Positions 4,672 to 5,270 of a stretch of DNA of 5,270 bases are shown here, piece after piece (the stretch's first letter is position 1; every line of letters starts with the position of its first letter). Both the position numbers and the translations under genes were made by a program. The DNA comes from an uncultured Erysipelotrichaceae bacterium (GTDB taxonomy: Bacteria > Bacillota_I > Bacilli_A > Erysipelotrichales > Erysipelotrichaceae). The notes beneath the pieces were generated by a model, which was given only the letters and a program-made list of their open reading frames with translations, ran no database searches and was not told the DNA's origin. The stretch covers positions 1 through 5,270 of the forward strand of contig CADBPB010000044.1 of the NCBI GenBank assembly GCA_902796525.1, in the 5' to 3' direction.

Positions 4672-5270
4672 ATGTCAAGTATTACACTGAAAAACATCAA
4701 GAAGATCTATCCGATCACAGCCGAGGAAGTCAAATCCAACCGGAAAGCGGCAAAGAAGAGAAAAGTCGACACGCCGGAACCGGATGATGGCTTCGTCCCG
4801 AATCTGCAGATCACCGATGAAGGCGTCGTTGCCGTTCAGGATTTCAACCTGGAGATCAAAGACAAGGAATTCGTCGTCCTGGTCGGTCCTTCCGGCTGCG
4901 GCAAGTCAACCACATTAAGAATGATCGCCGGACTGGAAGAGATCACCGATGGCGAACTCTACATCGGCGACGTCTATTCCAACGTCATCGCTCCGCGCGA
5001 CCGCAATATCGCGATGGTCTTCCAGAACTACTCCCTGTATCCGCATATGACGGTCTATGAAAACATGGCGTTCTCTCTGAAACTGGCGAAGATGCCGAAA
5101 GAAGAGATTGATAAGAAAGTCAAGGAAGCGGCCCAGATCCTGGAAATCACCCAGATCCTCGACCGTCTTCCGAAAGCCCTGTCCGGCGGCCAGCGTCAGC
5201 GTGTTGCCATCGGCCGTGCCATCGTCAGACAGCCGCAGGTCATCCTGATGGACGAACCGCTGTCCAACCT
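4672..5270 (+). CDS. ugpC: Sugar ABC transporter ATP-binding protein (MalK/MsmX/UgpC type), N-terminal 199 residues
   Basis: The gene is cut by the window end. The visible protein has Walker A GPSGCGKST at 72-80, Q-loop Gln118 in MVFQNYSLYPHMTVYENM, ABC signature LSGGQRQR at 170-177, and Walker B ILMDE at 191-195 with Glu195. The D-loop SNL is at the edge; the His switch and the C-terminal regulatory OB-fold domain lie beyond. The sequence is that of the ATPases that energise importers of oligosaccharides or glycerol phosphate (CUT1 class). A charged insertion at about residues 15-50 separates the opening ITLKNIKKIYP from VVAVQDFNLEI. No permease or solute-binding gene is visible, so this may be a shared ATPase like MsmX. 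ATG 4672 is chosen because family members begin M(S/A)xxTLKNIKKIY; an in-frame ATG at 4618 would add 18 residues that overlap the leader hairpins. The ribosome binding site is weak (AGAG, 7 nt), while a GGAGG lies 21 nt upstream within a hairpin. ugpC is the usual automatic symbol; substrate is unknown. Confidence 0.93.
   Translation, partial: MSSITLKNIKKIYPITAEEVKSNRKAAKKRKVDTPEPDDGFVPNLQITDEGVVAVQDFNLEIKDKEFVVLVGPSGCGKSTTLRMIAGLEEITDGELYIGDVYSNVIAPRDRNIAMVFQNYSLYPHMTVYENMAFSLKLAKMPKEEIDKKVKEAAQILEITQILDRLPKALSGGQRQRVAIGRAIVRQPQVILMDEPLSN

Noticed and set aside
4513..4673. TAGAT (4515-4519) pairing with ATCTA (4669-4673) as an extension of the leader's closing helix
   Set aside because: The 5' segment overlaps the -10 box and would not be transcribed if the promoter assignment is right.
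4759..4776. KKRKVD stretch in the ABC ATPase resembling a eukaryotic nuclear localisation signal
   Set aside because: It falls inside the charged insertion of a bacterial transporter ATPase, so the resemblance is coincidental.

Overview
The window looks like a chromosomal segment of a low-to-mid GC Gram-positive gut-type bacterium (Bacillota, possibly Erysipelotrichia or Lachnospiraceae; the placement is inference). The reasons are strong GGAGG-type ribosome binding sites, sigma-A-like promoters, a CcpA-type cre-like site, and a UgpC/MsmX-type sugar ABC ATPase carrying the N-terminal charged insertion I associate with such organisms. It holds five protein genes (two cut by the window edges), one independent intrinsic terminator and one structured leader RNA.

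Left part (1-2660), minus strand: a tightly packed operon read right to left. It encodes an alpha/beta-hydrolase, then a cytoplasmic sialate O-acetylesterase-family (SASA/SGNH) carbohydrate esterase whose ATG directly abuts the hydrolase stop codon. A NIF3/DUF34-family protein follows, starting 2 nt after the esterase stop and leaving the window. The spacing implies translational coupling. The esterase suggests that an imported, O-acetylated sugar is deacetylated in the cytoplasm, with the hydrolase perhaps acting on a related ester. NIF3 proteins are widespread and need not share the pathway.

Middle (2721-4399), minus strand: a monocistronic unit with its own promoter (TTGAAA-18-TATGAT), a GTG start with a strong ribosome binding site, and a clear Rho-independent terminator. 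The 522-residue exported product combines a Cys/His papain-like (NlpC/P60, CHAP or amidase_6-type) domain, a jelly-roll carbohydrate-binding-like domain and one InlB B-repeat-like (Flg_new) module. A near-perfect CcpA cre-like site overlaps its -10 box, pointing to carbon catabolite control of a surface enzyme.

Right part (4400-5270), plus strand: a divergent intergenic region, then a sugar-transport ABC ATPase (MalK/MsmX/UgpC type) that runs off the window. Between its promoter and start codon lies about 140 nt that fold into several hairpins, closed by a short 5'/3' helix just before the start codon. It contains a perfect Shine-Dalgarno with a six-codon GTG ORF and has no terminator-like U-tract. 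This leader is the most interesting element: a probable cis-regulatory RNA, perhaps one of the described 'malK' RNA motifs or an undescribed relative. I found no CRISPR array, tRNA, rRNA, insertion sequence or defence system.
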